The translations under genes were made by a program, and so were the position numbers. The notes under the pieces are model-generated. The model was not told where the DNA came from. It saw only the letters and a program-made list of their open reading frames with translations, and searched no databases. DNA of 64,000 nt from contig CAZAJF010000016.1 of NCBI GenBank assembly GCA_964485395.1, positions 1 to 64,000 on the forward strand, read 5' to 3'. Source of the stretch: JANNSO01 sp964485395. Its GTDB lineage: Bacteria > Spirochaetota > Spirochaetia > Treponematales > UBA12059. Shown here piece by piece: positions 54,706-63,658 of the stretch (position 1 is the first letter of the stretch; each line of letters opens with the position of its first letter).

Positions 54706-57042
54706 CTAGAATTTCCCAAAATTGTCGTCATCGAGGGAAATAACGTCGGCTGGATTAACCCGTTGAGCCTTCTTGCCCGCTACGGGGACTATTCCGGTAG
54801 CACGATTCACCACCGTAGGATTCTTGTGGATACCCTGCTGTTTCGCTAACTCAACTTTGAGCATCTGCATCATCTCGGCATTGTTCATCTTGCTTTCGCG
54901 GGCACGAAGCTTGAAGCGGGAAAGCATGTTCTTTACTTCCTGCGACTGGGCCGACAATTCTTCGGATGCCGAAGCGCTTTCTTCCGCGCTGGCGGTGTTA
55001 GCCTGCGTTACCTGGTCTATCTGGTTCAAGCCCAGCGACACCTGCTCGAGTCCCTGCGCCTGTTCCTTGCCTGCGGTAGCCACTTGCTCGGAAAGGGCAG
55101 CGACCTGCCCTGCTCCGGACACAATCTCATTGAGCTGCTTGGCCGTTCCTTCAACCAGGGTATTCCCCCGGTTTATGTTGGTGATGGTCTCGTCCACCAT
55201 CCGCGTGGTTTCCTTGACGGAGTTGGCGCTGCGCACCGCGAGGTTCCGAACTTCTTCCGCCACCACCGCGAAGCCCTTGCCGTACTTGCCCGCCCGTGCG
55301 GCCTCGACGTTGGCGTTCAGCGCAAGCAAATTGATCTGGAAGGAAATATCGTCGATAGCCTTAACGATTTTCTTGATCTCGTCTGCACTCTTGTTGATGT
55401 CCGCCATTGCCGCCACCAGGTCCTTCATCTGCATGTTGCCCATTTCCGCGTTTTTTTTGGCGGTCTTGGCCAGATCGGTCATCTGGGAGGCATTAACGGT
55501 ATTCTGCTTGGTTTGGCTTGCGATCTCGGTAACCGACGAGGTAATCTCCTCCAGTGAGGACGCTTGTTCCGTTGCGCCCTGAGACAGCGACTGGCTGGCC
55601 TGCGATACTTGCAGCGAGCCTTCCGCCACCTGTTCTACAGCATTGTTTATCTGCCCCAGCGTATCGCCTATGGATACGAGGGAAGCGTTCATGGCTGTCT
55701 TGAGTACGTCGAAATCTCCCTTGTACGCATTGTCCATAGTGCTTGTCAAATCGCCGTCAGCGAGCTTTTTCATTATCTCGATAGTCTCATTGATGGGGGT
55801 TACCACGAGATCCAAAGTCTTGTTTACGCCGTCCACGATCTTCCTGTAATCGCCCTGATGCTTACTCGCATCGGCCCGCGTGGCAAGCTTGCCGTCTACG
55901 GCCGCCTGCACCAGCATCACAGCGTCGCTTACCAATGAATTCAGATTGTCGATAGCCAGATTCAGGTTGTTCTTGAGCTCGTTAAAATCGCCGTTATACG
56001 TGTCTGTGATTTTGGGAGGCACATCGCCTTTGGATATGCGGTCTACATAATTAGCCGCAACGTTGAGCGGGCCGATCACAGCGTCCAGCGTCTTGTTTAC
56101 GCCTTCAACGATCGTATGGTAGCCACCCTTGAACTTTGCCGCGTCTCCGCGGGTGGATAGTCTGCCTTCCACCGCTGCTTTGGTAAGCATTTCGGCTTCC
56201 ATGATCAATGATCCAATTATGGCAATAACTGCGTTTACCGAAATTGATAAAACGCCGAACTCGTCTTTTGATTTTGTGTTTAATTTCTCAGAAAGGTCTC
56301 CTTCTGCAAGCTTCCCAAAAATATCTACTACCAACTTAATGTTTTTAGAAATATAAAAACTGAGATAAATGAGAATGAGTATAATAATAAAAACGAGCAG
56401 CGACATTGAAACGATGAAGAATAGTTTCGTTGATTCCGCGATTGCCGAAGCATCTTTAATTTGCAGCGCGACTCTGCCCATCAATAGTTTCTGGAATTCC
56501 GCAACCGGCTGCATGATTTTATCGATTTCATTCATGTACTCACGGTTAAAAAGCCTAATCTGCTGGTGCGCCAGATCTAAATCGTCGGCAGCTGATAAAT
56601 CTTCTCCCGGATGGTCTTTGAGCCATTGATCGACGAAATTCATTACTTCGGTTTCCAGCGTTACCAGATTCATCGAGAAGTCGTTGGATTTAAGAATATT
56701 CGCATTCTCTTCGCGTGTTAGATTCATGCCTTTAACCATATCTTTGAAGGAAAGGGTCGTGCCATCGGGCCTCGCCGTCTTACCGTTTGAAATATCAAGC
56801 GTCTTGAAATAGGAGTCGCGATATGCGGTGGTGCCGGTCATAGCGTATAAGCGGATGTCGTTTGTTAAATTTTCCGAACTCTGGGTCATGGTGTTGGAAA
56901 GAAGGATTGCATCCTTCTCGTAGGTTATGGCATCTTTGAGCTTTTTTTCGGATGAAATTAGATTGATATAGCTTACCACCAAAACAGCTGAAAGAATCGC
57001 AGTAATCGCGATCGTCAATGCGAATATTTTTTTTAATGTCAT
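54706..57042 (-). CDS. Methyl-accepting chemotaxis protein (copy 2)
   Basis: 778 residues from ATG 57042, which has AAGGAGG 6 nt upstream; an upstream in-frame ATG at 57072 lacks a site. TM1 ~6-28, a helical extracytoplasmic domain of ~175 residues (SSENLTNDIRLYAMTGTTAY), TM2 ~205-230, HAMP, tandem poly-HAMP units and the same signalling tip and C-terminal tail as copy 1. Its sensor differs from copy 1, so the duplication was followed by replacement or divergence of the N-terminus. Confidence 0.93.
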   Translation of the reverse strand: MTLKKIFALTIAITAILSAVLVVSYINLISSEKKLKDAITYEKDAILLSNTMTQSSENLTNDIRLYAMTGTTAYRDSYFKTLDISNGKTARPDGTTLSFKDMVKGMNLTREENANILKSNDFSMNLVTLETEVMNFVDQWLKDHPGEDLSAADDLDLAHQQIRLFNREYMNEIDKIMQPVAEFQKLLMGRVALQIKDASAIAESTKLFFIVSMSLLVFIIILILIYLSFYISKNIKLVVDIFGKLAEGDLSEKLNTKSKDEFGVLSISVNAVIAIIGSLIMEAEMLTKAAVEGRLSTRGDAAKFKGGYHTIVEGVNKTLDAVIGPLNVAANYVDRISKGDVPPKITDTYNGDFNELKNNLNLAIDNLNSLVSDAVMLVQAAVDGKLATRADASKHQGDYRKIVDGVNKTLDLVVTPINETIEIMKKLADGDLTSTMDNAYKGDFDVLKTAMNASLVSIGDTLGQINNAVEQVAEGSLQVSQASQSLSQGATEQASSLEEITSSVTEIASQTKQNTVNASQMTDLAKTAKKNAEMGNMQMKDLVAAMADINKSADEIKKIVKAIDDISFQINLLALNANVEAARAGKYGKGFAVVAEEVRNLAVRSANSVKETTRMVDETITNINRGNTLVEGTAKQLNEIVSGAGQVAALSEQVATAGKEQAQGLEQVSLGLNQIDQVTQANTASAEESASASEELSAQSQEVKNMLSRFKLRARESKMNNAEMMQMLKVELAKQQGIHKNPTVVNRATGIVPVAGKKAQRVNPADVISLDDDNFGKF

Positions 57043-57166
57043 GCTGGCCTCCTTGTGACCGTGTAGTAACAAACGCCGAAGATAGCTTTTTTACAAGATA
57101 TTATTGAACCATTGCCCCCCGATACGTTGCCGGGTTCGATATGAATAAAACCTCTTTGACCCGGAA

Positions 57167-59464
57167 CTATTCGAGCTTTCGCGATATAAGGCGCGCGGTA
57201 TCGATGATAAAGCTCACCCTGCCGTCGCCCAAAATACTGCAGCCCGAGATTCCTTCTACCTTACCTAAAAACTCAGAAAGTGATTTTACTACTATCTGCT
57301 GGTTTCCCACGACCTCGTCTATCAGCACGCAGGCTTTGCGCCCGCCCGCATGCACCACGATTATCGTACCTTCGGTAGGGTCTAGCTTGGCGTCGGGGAT
57401 ATTGAAAACCTCGCCGAATTTTATCAGCGGCATGATGCTGCCGCGCAGGTTAACCATTTCCTCGCCATGCTCAGCTATAGTCAGCTGGCTTTCTTTTGCC
57501 TTGAAGAATTCGAGAATGTCGCCAAGCGGAATGGAATAAAAATTACTGCCGGCGCTAATGGTAATGCCTTCTATTATTGCCATGGTAAGCGGAATCTTGA
57601 GCACGAATTCGGTGCCCGTGCCGGCTTCTGTGATTATGTCCACCTTGCCCCGGATGCGCTCCATGTTCTTTTTTACCACGTCCATGCCCACGCCGCGTCC
57701 AGACACTTCCGAGACCACTTCCGCCGTGGAAAAACCCGGCTCAAAAATCAGCTTCCACACATCGCGATCCGTAACCAATGCGGGGTCACCCGTTACGAGA
57801 CCTACGGAAACAGCTTTTTCCAAAATTTTCTTGCGATCGAGGCCATTGCCGTCATCTTTTACGCTGATCCAGATTTCCGAGCCTTCGTATCGCGCATCCA
57901 GGTTTATTGTACCGGTTTCGGCTTTACCGTCTTTTGCGCGTTTGTCTTTTTTCTCCACGCCATGGTCGATAGCGTTCCTTATAATATGGACGAGAGGGTC
58001 GGATATCTGCTCGATGACGTTTTTGTCCATCTCGGTATCCTGGCCGCTTACCTTGAAGTTTACAGGCTTCGTGAATTTGCGGGACAGGTCGCGCACCAGA
58101 CGCGTCATTTTCTGGAACAAGCCCTCGAGTGGAATCATCCGTATCATCATCGTGGTTTCCTGGATTTCCCGCGATATTTTATTAAGCCCCGAGAATGATT
58201 TGGAGAAATTGTCCAGTTTAAGACCCTTCAGGTCCGAGCTGTTCAAAACCATGGCCTCGGCGGTTATGAGCTCACCCACAAGATCGAACAGCTTGTCGAG
58301 CTTACTAGTGTCCACCCGGATTTCCTTGCGCTGTATCTCTTCGTTCTGCGGGTGCTCGGGGCTGGAACCCTGGGCTCGCTGGATCTCCAAGGCCTTTGAC
58401 AAGTCCTCGGACTTTACCGAACCCTGATCCATGAGGATTCTACCCAGCGGCCGTTCTTGCTCGTCCAAGGCGCGCTGCACCTGCAGTTCATCCACCGCCC
58501 CTAAATCCAGGAGTATCTCGCCCAGCGGCTTGTACTCGCCGGAAGGCTGCGCAGATTGGAGGCTATCGCCGCCCTTATGAGCGGTATCGGGCGTTTTTGC
58601 TCCAAAAATAGGTAGCGTCAATAAAGCTTCACCTTCGGTAACGATGGTAAGCTTGTTCATTAGAAACCTGAAGCCGTCGATTTTGGAAATTATCGTATTT
58701 ATGAACGCCTCGTTGACGGGAATCAAGCCCTTGCGAACGCCGTCGAGCTGGCTTTCAAACTCCATGCAACGGAGCTCCAGGAGGGCATAGCCGAAAAATC
58801 CGGAATTGCCTTTTATCGTGTGCACGGCGCGGAAAATATCGTTTATTTCCTCACCCTGATTCCCGGAGTCCATGAGCCGTAACGCGATTTTCTCGGTCTT
58901 ATCGACGAGGTCAAGGCACTCGGCGAGGAATCGCTGAATCATGTCCCTGGTAACGAGGTCGCTCGTGGCTATTACATTCTCCGGCACGGCCGTCTTTTGC
59001 TCGGGCTGAGCTGAAGGCATGGGGACTGTTTCTTTCACCGTAGGATTAGCGTTTGCGCGCAGTGTTTGCATGCAGGCTGCGATGATGGCTATTTGGCTGC
59101 TTATGTCTAGTTTGGCATCCGCGTCGGAATAATCACGTTCTACCGTTTCCACCAGCTTGCGGAGCATGTCTATGGTTGTATAGACGACATCGAGGGCATC
59201 CTCGCTGACAGCAATCTTTTCTTTCAGGAAAACTTCGAGCAATGCCTCTGCCTGATGCGTAAGCCTTTTTATGTTCTCAAAGTTAAGAAACCCCGCCGAG
59301 CCTTTTACCGAGTGGAACAGGCGAAACACCGAGTTAAGCTTGGGGATTACGTCCCCGTCGCTTAACTTTCCCAGCTGCAGCTCGGAATCGTCAAGGCGTT
59401 CGTAACCCTCGGCAATAAAGGAGTCTATGATTTCTTTGGTTTCGTCGTCGACTTTTTGTTTCAT
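57167..59464 (-). CDS. cheA: Chemotaxis histidine kinase CheA with two Hpt domains
   Basis: 765 residues. Hpt1 with H51 (FRLFHSVKGSAGFL), Hpt2 with H215 (FRAVHTIKGNSGFF), then a short repeat unit at ~313-365 (LGEILLDLGAV and LGRILMDQGSV) like the N-terminal MshEN/GspE-N modules. After that come the dimerisation helix, the ATPase (N-box HIIRNAIDHG, G boxes VKDDGNGLDR and GRGVGMDVV) and a C-terminal CheW-like domain. All catalytic motifs are intact. First gene of the minus-strand run; ends in TAG. Two Hpt sites and a c-di-GMP-type module are unusual together. Confidence 0.95.
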   Translation of the reverse strand: MKQKVDDETKEIIDSFIAEGYERLDDSELQLGKLSDGDVIPKLNSVFRLFHSVKGSAGFLNFENIKRLTHQAEALLEVFLKEKIAVSEDALDVVYTTIDMLRKLVETVERDYSDADAKLDISSQIAIIAACMQTLRANANPTVKETVPMPSAQPEQKTAVPENVIATSDLVTRDMIQRFLAECLDLVDKTEKIALRLMDSGNQGEEINDIFRAVHTIKGNSGFFGYALLELRCMEFESQLDGVRKGLIPVNEAFINTIISKIDGFRFLMNKLTIVTEGEALLTLPIFGAKTPDTAHKGGDSLQSAQPSGEYKPLGEILLDLGAVDELQVQRALDEQERPLGRILMDQGSVKSEDLSKALEIQRAQGSSPEHPQNEEIQRKEIRVDTSKLDKLFDLVGELITAEAMVLNSSDLKGLKLDNFSKSFSGLNKISREIQETTMMIRMIPLEGLFQKMTRLVRDLSRKFTKPVNFKVSGQDTEMDKNVIEQISDPLVHIIRNAIDHGVEKKDKRAKDGKAETGTINLDARYEGSEIWISVKDDGNGLDRKKILEKAVSVGLVTGDPALVTDRDVWKLIFEPGFSTAEVVSEVSGRGVGMDVVKKNMERIRGKVDIITEAGTGTEFVLKIPLTMAIIEGITISAGSNFYSIPLGDILEFFKAKESQLTIAEHGEEMVNLRGSIMPLIKFGEVFNIPDAKLDPTEGTIIVVHAGGRKACVLIDEVVGNQQIVVKSLSEFLGKVEGISGCSILGDGRVSFIIDTARLISRKLE

Positions 59465-59583
59465 AGTGTTGAGTTTTTTTTCCTCATACTTAAGTTTAGG
59501 CAGCCAAAACTGAATTGCAAGGGAGAAAAGAAAAAATGTTTAAAATATCCAATAATTTTGTTTGTAAATAATTAAAACTTTTT

Positions 59584-59612
59584 TTGACTTTCCATAGAGC
59601 TCCGCCTATAGT
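59584..59612 (+). promoter_or_regulatory. Sigma70-like promoter for the receiver/HisKA_2 pair
   Basis: TTGACT at 59584-59589 and TATAGT at 59607-59612 are spaced by 17 bases, 41 bases upstream of the response regulator ATG. The AT-rich ~190-base gap also holds the start region of cheA on the other strand. Confidence 0.65.
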
Positions 59613-59652
59613 TCAAATAGCAACAGTTTTGCGATTTCAGGGAGAAACAACA

Positions 59653-60057
59653 ATGGGCGATATTCGTATATTGATAGTAGAAGACGATACTTTATGCCGT
59701 TTCGGGCTTGCGGCCATGATAAAGGAATTCGGAACCATCGATGAGGCCGGCAACGGATTTGAGGCTTTTTCCATGGTTAAAAAAGCCTACGAGGAAAAAA
59801 AACCGTATCAGCTCATCCTGTTGGACATTATGATGCCCGTCATGAACGGCCAGGACGCGCTGCATGAAATACGCAAGTACGAAGACAGCATCGGCATCAT
59901 CGGCTCAGACGGCTGCAAGATCATGATGACCACGGCGCTCAGCGACGCTAAAACCATCATGTCGGCGTTCAAGGGCCAGTGTGAAGCCTTCTTAACAAAA
60001 CCGTATCAGAAGAAAACCCTGATCGAGCAGCTTAAAAACATAGGCATCATCGCATGA
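59653..60057 (+). CDS. Response regulator (single receiver)
   Basis: 134 residues starting MGDIRILIVEDDTLCRFG. Acceptor in LILLDIMMPVMNG, Thr in MMTTALSD and Lys in LTKPYQK. GGGAG lies 8 nt before the ATG; an upstream GTG/ATG at 59584 is inside the promoter. It overlaps the following HisKA_2 kinase by 4 nt, so they are an operonic pair right beside cheA. Confidence 0.87.
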   Translation: MGDIRILIVEDDTLCRFGLAAMIKEFGTIDEAGNGFEAFSMVKKAYEEKKPYQLILLDIMMPVMNGQDALHEIRKYEDSIGIIGSDGCKIMMTTALSDAKTIMSAFKGQCEAFLTKPYQKKTLIEQLKNIGIIA

Positions 60058-60725
60058 ACGCCATAGCGGAAACGGGGGCAAGCCCTCCCGATATGGCGGA
60101 GCGGGATGCTTTGCTCCGGGAACTTTTCCACAGGAGCAACAATAACCTGCAGATAATCATCTCCCTCCTGGAGATGCAATGCGCCAAGTCGGACAGCCCG
60201 CTTTTACGTAATTTCGTATCCGATGTAGAAAATCGCATCGTATCAATGTCAATGATACACCAGCAACTATACCGGGGCCATGACCTTTCCAGCATCGACC
60301 TCAGCCAGTATCTAAGGGAGCTTTCAAAAACGCTGTATGAAAACTTTGGGGTAGACACCGGTCGCATAGAGTTCGAGTGCGATACCGACACCGTCATGAC
60401 GCTGGTGGATACCGCCCTGCCCCTGGGCATGGTCTACAACGAACTATTGACCAACTCCTTGAAGCATGCGTTCCCGGAAAACCGCAGCGGCAAAATTTCG
60501 CTCGCCGTCAGAAAAATGCCCGACGGTAAATTCAATATTTTTTACTCGGACAACGGAATAGGCGTACCCGACGGCTTTGATTTCCGGAAGCAGTCTACGG
60601 TAGGGCTTCAGACAATATTCGGGATTTCCGAAAAACAGCTCTTGGGCAAGGTAATCGTTAAAAATGAGAAAGGCATCCTGTGGCATCTGGAGCTCTCGGA
60701 AAACCTGTACCAAAAAAGAATTTAG
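60054..60725 (+). CDS. Short HisKA_2 histidine kinase
   Basis: 223 residues. H-box region ELFHRSNNNLQIIISLLEM (HisKA_2 type, with S-N-N-N in place of the common RVKN), then ATPase N-box VYNELLTNSLKHAFP and G1 YSDNGIGVPDG. No sensor domain, so it may need another protein to receive a signal. Co-translated with the receiver upstream. It uses TAG as stop and converges with the B12 operon, 33 bases away. Confidence 0.85.
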   Translation: MNAIAETGASPPDMAERDALLRELFHRSNNNLQIIISLLEMQCAKSDSPLLRNFVSDVENRIVSMSMIHQQLYRGHDLSSIDLSQYLRELSKTLYENFGVDTGRIEFECDTDTVMTLVDTALPLGMVYNELLTNSLKHAFPENRSGKISLAVRKMPDGKFNIFYSDNGIGVPDGFDFRKQSTVGLQTIFGISEKQLLGKVIVKNEKGILWHLELSENLYQKRI

Positions 60726-60758
60726 TTTTTATGAAAACAGGTTATTAACAGTCCCCCG

Positions 60759-62723
60759 CTATTTTGAATCGTATAGAATTTTCAACCCCGAGGTAATGGA
60801 TCCTCCGGGCAAGGGGTATCCGGCTATAGTGCTGTACGATGCGTTGAACGCGTTCTTGACGCTTACAAAAAAAGAAAAAACTGAGTTTATTTCCTGGTTC
60901 AGGATCAAGTCCGCCGTAAAGAAAGGCTCCAGCCTGCTGACGTTCTGGGTTGTGACAAAACGTTCACTTTCGAAATGCCCCGATAAACCGGCCATCCCCG
61001 ACTTCCAGTAATACTCGAGCCCCAGGCTGGCGCTGTGCACGGGGCGGTACGGCATGCGCCTGTCGCTCTTCACGGTAAGATCGCCCGACAGCACGTACGA
61101 AAGAAGGAAGGAATAGCGGCCTGTAATCTTGAGTCTATCGCTGAATCCGCTTTTTACCGTCGCATCCACTCCTGCGTATAAAGCCTCTCCGACGTTCTCC
61201 GGCCGCCATTTTCCGCTTGCGGGCTGCCACAGGATGGCTTCCTGCTGGTAGGAACCGTACATCGAAGTTTCCAGCGATCCCAAGTTTCCAAGGTCCAGAT
61301 CCACTATAAGATCACTGCCGATGCCGTCTTCGGGTTTCAAGTCCGGATTCCCTTCGGCGAAAGAATCCGCCGGCCAGTAGCGGTCGTTGAATGTAGGGAG
61401 TTTGAAAGTCCTGAAATAATTATTCTTCAAGGTTAAGCCGGGACTTGAGCGCCAGACGAGGCCGAGTTTCGGTACGGGCATGATGAAACCGTTTGCCAAT
61501 ACGCCCTTGAGGGAGGATACGATCTCGAATCGCGAACCTAAGGAAAAATGCGCCGTGAGATACGCGCCGCCTTCGAGCGATTTCTTAACGCCTATTATGG
61601 AGGAATCCAGCATGGAATATTCCAGATCGCCGCCAGGATTAAGCACGAGCCAATCGCTTACGAACCAATTCCACCGATTTATAAGCGTTATGGCATTGAG
61701 GCTGTGCAATGATTTTCCGGCAGGATCGGTCCAATCGATGGAATTGTATCCATGACTGCCTACGAGCTCGGTATCGATGTTTTTGCCGCCCAACGCGTCC
61801 GCATCCAGGAAGATGGACTCCTTCGTAAACAGGTCCACTTCCCTGCCAGCAGTCATGGACCCAGCCGGTCCTGTTATATTTTTTTTACCGTAATACCCTT
61901 CGCCTGAAACCATGATCCTCATGGTTTCCGAAATGGCCGACGAAAACGCCGTAGAGAGGCTTCCGTCCCACACTCCGTTGCCGACATGGGACCGCAAATC
62001 GCCGCGCTCGTCCATAAACATGAAATTGTTGGCTGCGCGATTTCCGTTGAGCGAAAGTTTCCACGACTTGCCAGGCTTACCGAGCGACAGGGTTACGTTC
62101 GCGTTCTGGGTATCGGCCAGATCGGGCAATCCGGTCGCGAAGCGCAATTCCCCCCTGGAATCCAATCCGGGGTAACGCGAGAGATTGGAAAAACCGCCGG
62201 AGAAGGAAAATCCAGATGTTGCCTTCTTCATGGTAATTATGTTCACCACGCCGCCCACGGCTCCGTTGAAATTATACTGGGTGTCGGATCCTCCGTAGAT
62301 AACCTCGATCTTTTCCACGGACGCCAGGTTTATCTTGCCGAGATCGAAATCGCCCGACTGCGCGGAATTGACCGGAACGCCGTCGATGAGTACCGCGACC
62401 CGCCCTCCCCCGAACCCGCGAAGGCTGATACTGGAGAGGTTTCCGTAGGCGCCGTTTCTCGTGATGTTACAATTTAATTCGGACGCCAGGAGGCCGACGA
62501 CATCCTGGGCGCCCGAGCGGTCGATATCCTCCCTGGTGACGACCTGTACGCGCTGATTCGTTTCGCGCGTCTCGACGATGCTTATTTCATCGCCTTCCAA
62601 GACGGGGATGTCCTGGGCAGTCCAGTCCTCCGGACTGGACGAAGATACATCCTGGCAAAAAACCCGTACCGAGAAAATCATGGCGAGCGTGCCGATAACG
62701 GCGATGGACGTGCAAGCTTTCAT
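60759..62723 (-). CDS. TonB-dependent outer-membrane receptor (BtuB-like)
   Basis: 654 residues. Signal peptide with MKACTSIAVIGTLAMIFSV, a TonB-box-like EDEISIVET-type stretch, plug domain with IDRSGAQDVVGLL, ISLRGFGGGRVAVLIDG and VEKIEVIYGGSDTQYNFNGAVGG, then a 22-strand-type barrel with strands ending KILYDSK. Its place behind a cobalamin riboswitch and a lipoprotein gene points to B12 or a related corrinoid as the ligand, as for BtuB, but the sequence alone does not fix the substrate. GGAGG precedes the ATG. The last residue is not Phe/Trp, as is usual for barrels. Confidence 0.9.
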   Translation of the reverse strand: MKACTSIAVIGTLAMIFSVRVFCQDVSSSSPEDWTAQDIPVLEGDEISIVETRETNQRVQVVTREDIDRSGAQDVVGLLASELNCNITRNGAYGNLSSISLRGFGGGRVAVLIDGVPVNSAQSGDFDLGKINLASVEKIEVIYGGSDTQYNFNGAVGGVVNIITMKKATSGFSFSGGFSNLSRYPGLDSRGELRFATGLPDLADTQNANVTLSLGKPGKSWKLSLNGNRAANNFMFMDERGDLRSHVGNGVWDGSLSTAFSSAISETMRIMVSGEGYYGKKNITGPAGSMTAGREVDLFTKESIFLDADALGGKNIDTELVGSHGYNSIDWTDPAGKSLHSLNAITLINRWNWFVSDWLVLNPGGDLEYSMLDSSIIGVKKSLEGGAYLTAHFSLGSRFEIVSSLKGVLANGFIMPVPKLGLVWRSSPGLTLKNNYFRTFKLPTFNDRYWPADSFAEGNPDLKPEDGIGSDLIVDLDLGNLGSLETSMYGSYQQEAILWQPASGKWRPENVGEALYAGVDATVKSGFSDRLKITGRYSFLLSYVLSGDLTVKSDRRMPYRPVHSASLGLEYYWKSGMAGLSGHFESERFVTTQNVSRLEPFFTADLILNQEINSVFSFFVSVKNAFNASYSTIAGYPLPGGSITSGLKILYDSK

Positions 62724-62763
62724 GTAATGACGGCCTCCTGGAAATCTGCCGGGACTATCGATG

Positions 62764-63228
62764 CTACTGCCTCAGATAATCTGCATACATTGCGAAATAT
62801 CCGTTTGCTTCGGTATACTCGGATTCGGCGAGCGCTTGAGTGGCCAGCCCTGAGGAATTTGCCCCTGCTTTGTAAGGCGTGCTCTCCGCTACACCGGAGC
62901 CCGAAAGATTTTTCCACCCGATTACGAGGTAGCTATCCACGGTTTTCATCCATGTGCCCGCCTCCGTAATCTTAATGGTAAGAAATCCCGAGGCTGCGTC
63001 CATGTCCGGATTCCCTACGATGGTTCCGGCAAAGCTTTTGGTCTTCGTTCCATTGTCATACTGGCTGAAACTGGTTCCGGAAATTTCAAATCCGTCTCCG
63101 TAGGAAGCTTTCCAGTACCCTTCCAGCGCTCCCGGCGTCTTGAGGATGCCGGTGTCGCAAGCTGTGCATAAAATGCCTGCCGATACAAGAGTTAACGTGA
63201 GAATTGCGCGAAAGAATCGCTTGTGCAT
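62764..63228 (-). CDS. Small lipoprotein of unknown function under cobalamin control
   Basis: 154 residues. Signal sequence with lipobox LCTAC; mature protein lipidated at Cys24. The mature part is beta-rich with aromatic residues (LEGYWKASYGDGFEISGTSF; DSYLVIGWKNLSGSGV; YFAMYADYLRQ), a pattern I recall from spirochaete lipoprotein families without known role. It is the first gene after the riboswitch and precedes the TonB receptor by 40 bases. By position it could capture or present cobalamin at the surface, as BtuG or HmuY do with other receptors, but there is no shared motif to prove it. Confidence 0.8.
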   Translation of the reverse strand: MHKRFFRAILTLTLVSAGILCTACDTGILKTPGALEGYWKASYGDGFEISGTSFSQYDNGTKTKSFAGTIVGNPDMDAASGFLTIKITEAGTWMKTVDSYLVIGWKNLSGSGVAESTPYKAGANSSGLATQALAESEYTEANGYFAMYADYLRQ

Positions 63229-63265
63229 ACGAGCCCCTTTTCTCCGTTGAAAAGAAGTACTGAAT

Positions 63266-63318
63266 AAACTACGAATTTAGGAAAACATGTAGTTTCCCAG
63301 ACTCAATCCCCGAAGTCT
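63266..63318 (-). promoter_or_regulatory. Leader hairpins of the B12 operon
   Basis: Between riboswitch and ATG, the RNA can form AGACT-N10-AGTCT (63299-63318) and AAACTAC-N16-GTAGTTT (63266-63295). There is no T-run, so control of translation or RNA stability is as likely as termination. They may be the expression platform. Confidence 0.45.
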
Positions 63319-63333
63319 AGAAATGATGGATAT

Positions 63334-63476
63334 GCGCGTCAAAGTTTCCTGACTTTTGAGTTCAATCCTTTTCCACGAGCCTTCCCGGTTTTCCAGTGGC
63401 TGTCGTTCGCGGAATCGTCCTCATTCACAGTTACGGGATAGCGGAGGAATCACACCTCGCTTCCTTTGAAACGCGC
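63334..63476 (-). ncRNA. Cobalamin riboswitch
   Basis: On the minus strand the conserved series is present in order: GGAAGCGAGGTG, ATTCCT, CCCGTAACTGTGA, the B12 box GCCACTG (63394-63400), GGGAAGG and AAGTCAGGAAAC. P1 forms between GCGCGTTTCAAAG (63464-63476) and CTTTGACGCGC (63334-63344). A TTGACA promoter sits just upstream with its start point near 63476. It controls the lipoprotein and TonB receptor genes. At ~143 nt it is compact for the class. Confidence 0.93.
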
Positions 63477-63482
63477 AGGCGG

Positions 63483-63512
63483 ATGTTAACGGAAACAAGG
63501 AAGAAATGTCAA
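63483..63512 (-). promoter_or_regulatory. Sigma70-like promoter of the B12 operon
   Basis: On the minus strand TTGACA (63507-63512) and TAACAT (63483-63488) are 18 bases apart; a start about 7 bases on falls at the riboswitch P1. The fit of start site and RNA edge supports both calls. Confidence 0.6.
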
Positions 63513-63602
63513 TAAGCAAGTTCGGAAATACTGGCGCCAAGAGGCGTCAATCAAAAATGCTGACGCAATTGTTAAAAAAGGGCCGTTCCTATGCACCAAA
63601 AT

Positions 63603-63631
63603 TTGACAAACGCCTTATACCGCTCTAAAGT
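63603..63631 (+). promoter_or_regulatory. Sigma70-like promoter of the last receiver gene
   Basis: TTGACA (63603-63608), 17 bases, TAAAGT (63626-63631), followed by the ATG at 63659. The ~430-base gap before this gene otherwise holds the divergent B12 leader; I see nothing else in 63513-63602. Confidence 0.65.
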
Positions 63632-63658
63632 TATTCAAGCTGACAAAAGAGGTAAATT

